DNA from: Prevotella sp.
Lineage (GTDB): Bacteria; Bacteroidota; Bacteroidia; Bacteroidales; Dysgonomonadaceae
NCBI GenBank assembly: GCA_031260865.1
Contig: JAISKQ010000166.1
Location: 1-6,233 of the forward strand
Direction of reading: 5' to 3'
Length of the DNA: 6,233 nucleotides
The notes under the pieces are model-generated. The model worked only from the letters and a program-made list of their open reading frames with translations, ran no database searches and was not told the DNA's origin. Shown one piece after another: positions 6,076-6,233 of the stretch (position 1 is its first letter; each line of letters opens with the position of its first letter). The position numbers and the translations under genes are program-made.

Positions 6076-6233
6076 TTGCTTAAAGCTCGAAAAATAGAAT
6101 TGCTTGCTCCGGCAAAAAACGTGGAGTGTGGTATCGAAGCCATTAATCATGGCGCGGACGCGGTATATATCGGCGCGCCTAAGTTCAGCGCGCGCGCCGC
6201 CGCCGGAAATACCTTTGAGGATATTAAGGCGCT
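6076..6233 (+). CDS. Peptidase U32 family protein (N-terminal part only)
   Basis: The open frame runs off the window end. From RKIELLAPAKNVECGIEAINHG through ADAVYIGAPKFSARAAAGN to TFEDIKA it carries the characteristic N-terminal signature of U32 proteins ('ELLAPA...A...GADAVY.G...F..R'). This family includes collagenase-like proteases and, in E. coli, RlhA and TrhP, which are needed for hydroxylation of 23S rRNA or tRNA. Which role applies cannot be told from this fragment, since the catalytic region lies beyond the edge. The start is uncertain because no in-frame ATG exists after the stop TAA at 6025-6027. TTG at 6076, with an A/T-rich leader, gives MLKARKIELL, the usual family length from memory. 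GTG at 6037 would add 13 residues. The gene is on the same strand as metA, with the repeat array between, and no TAnnTTTG promoter is visible in the gap, so readthrough transcription from metA is plausible. Confidence 0.85.
   Translation, partial: MLKARKIELLAPAKNVECGIEAINHGADAVYIGAPKFSARAAAGNTFEDIKA

Noticed and set aside
1..6233. Mobile element, defence system, tRNA or rRNA genes
   Set aside because: No transposase, integrase, nuclease or toxin-like reading frame, no flanking terminal repeats and no tRNA-like cloverleaf were seen. All long frames are explained by housekeeping or envelope genes.

Overview
The window reads as ordinary chromosomal DNA from a Bacteroidales-type bacterium (phylum Bacteroidota). 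The evidence is a TamB-like envelope protein and a methyltransferase fragment of types familiar from this group, two TAnnTTTG-type promoter elements, A-rich leaders without Shine-Dalgarno sequences, and a 7-bp GTTACAA/GTTACGA intergenic microsatellite. Overall GC is moderate, but short GC-rich palindromes such as GGCGCGCC stand out.

Layout. Bases 1-251 (minus strand) are the N-terminal 83 codons of a probable SAM-dependent methyltransferase, cut by the window edge. It overlaps by 4 nt (ATGA) the end of a very large gene, tamB (248-4711, minus). tamB encodes a TamB/DUF490 translocation and assembly protein of about 1,490-1,506 residues that links inner and outer membranes. A divergent intergenic region of about 200 bp (4770-4971) holds a likely promoter for each direction and two inverted repeats. 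metA (4972-5919, plus) follows: a complete MetA-family homoserine O-acyltransferase with Glu111, which predicts acetyl-CoA use. Twelve 7-bp tandem repeats directly follow its stop codon. A 12-bp GC palindrome comes next, and then the 5' end of a U32-family peptidase gene (from about 6076, plus), cut by the window edge.

How the genes fit together. tamB and the methyltransferase form a minus-strand operon by overlap. metA catalyses the first committed step of methionine synthesis. The U32 gene lies 156 nt beyond metA and shows no clear promoter of its own, so co-transcription is possible. There is no obvious functional link between the two divergent units.

The points most worth checking are local. 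The start of tamB appears to be shifted by one base in an A4 run, which would separate the best ATG and the basic, hydrophobic anchor from the rest of the gene. A perfect 10-bp inverted repeat with an A6 loop lies inside metA codons 12-21. The repeat array abuts the metA stop and leaves an open 35-codon readthrough. I saw no sign of a mobile element, defence system, CRISPR array, RNA gene or clearly new system.
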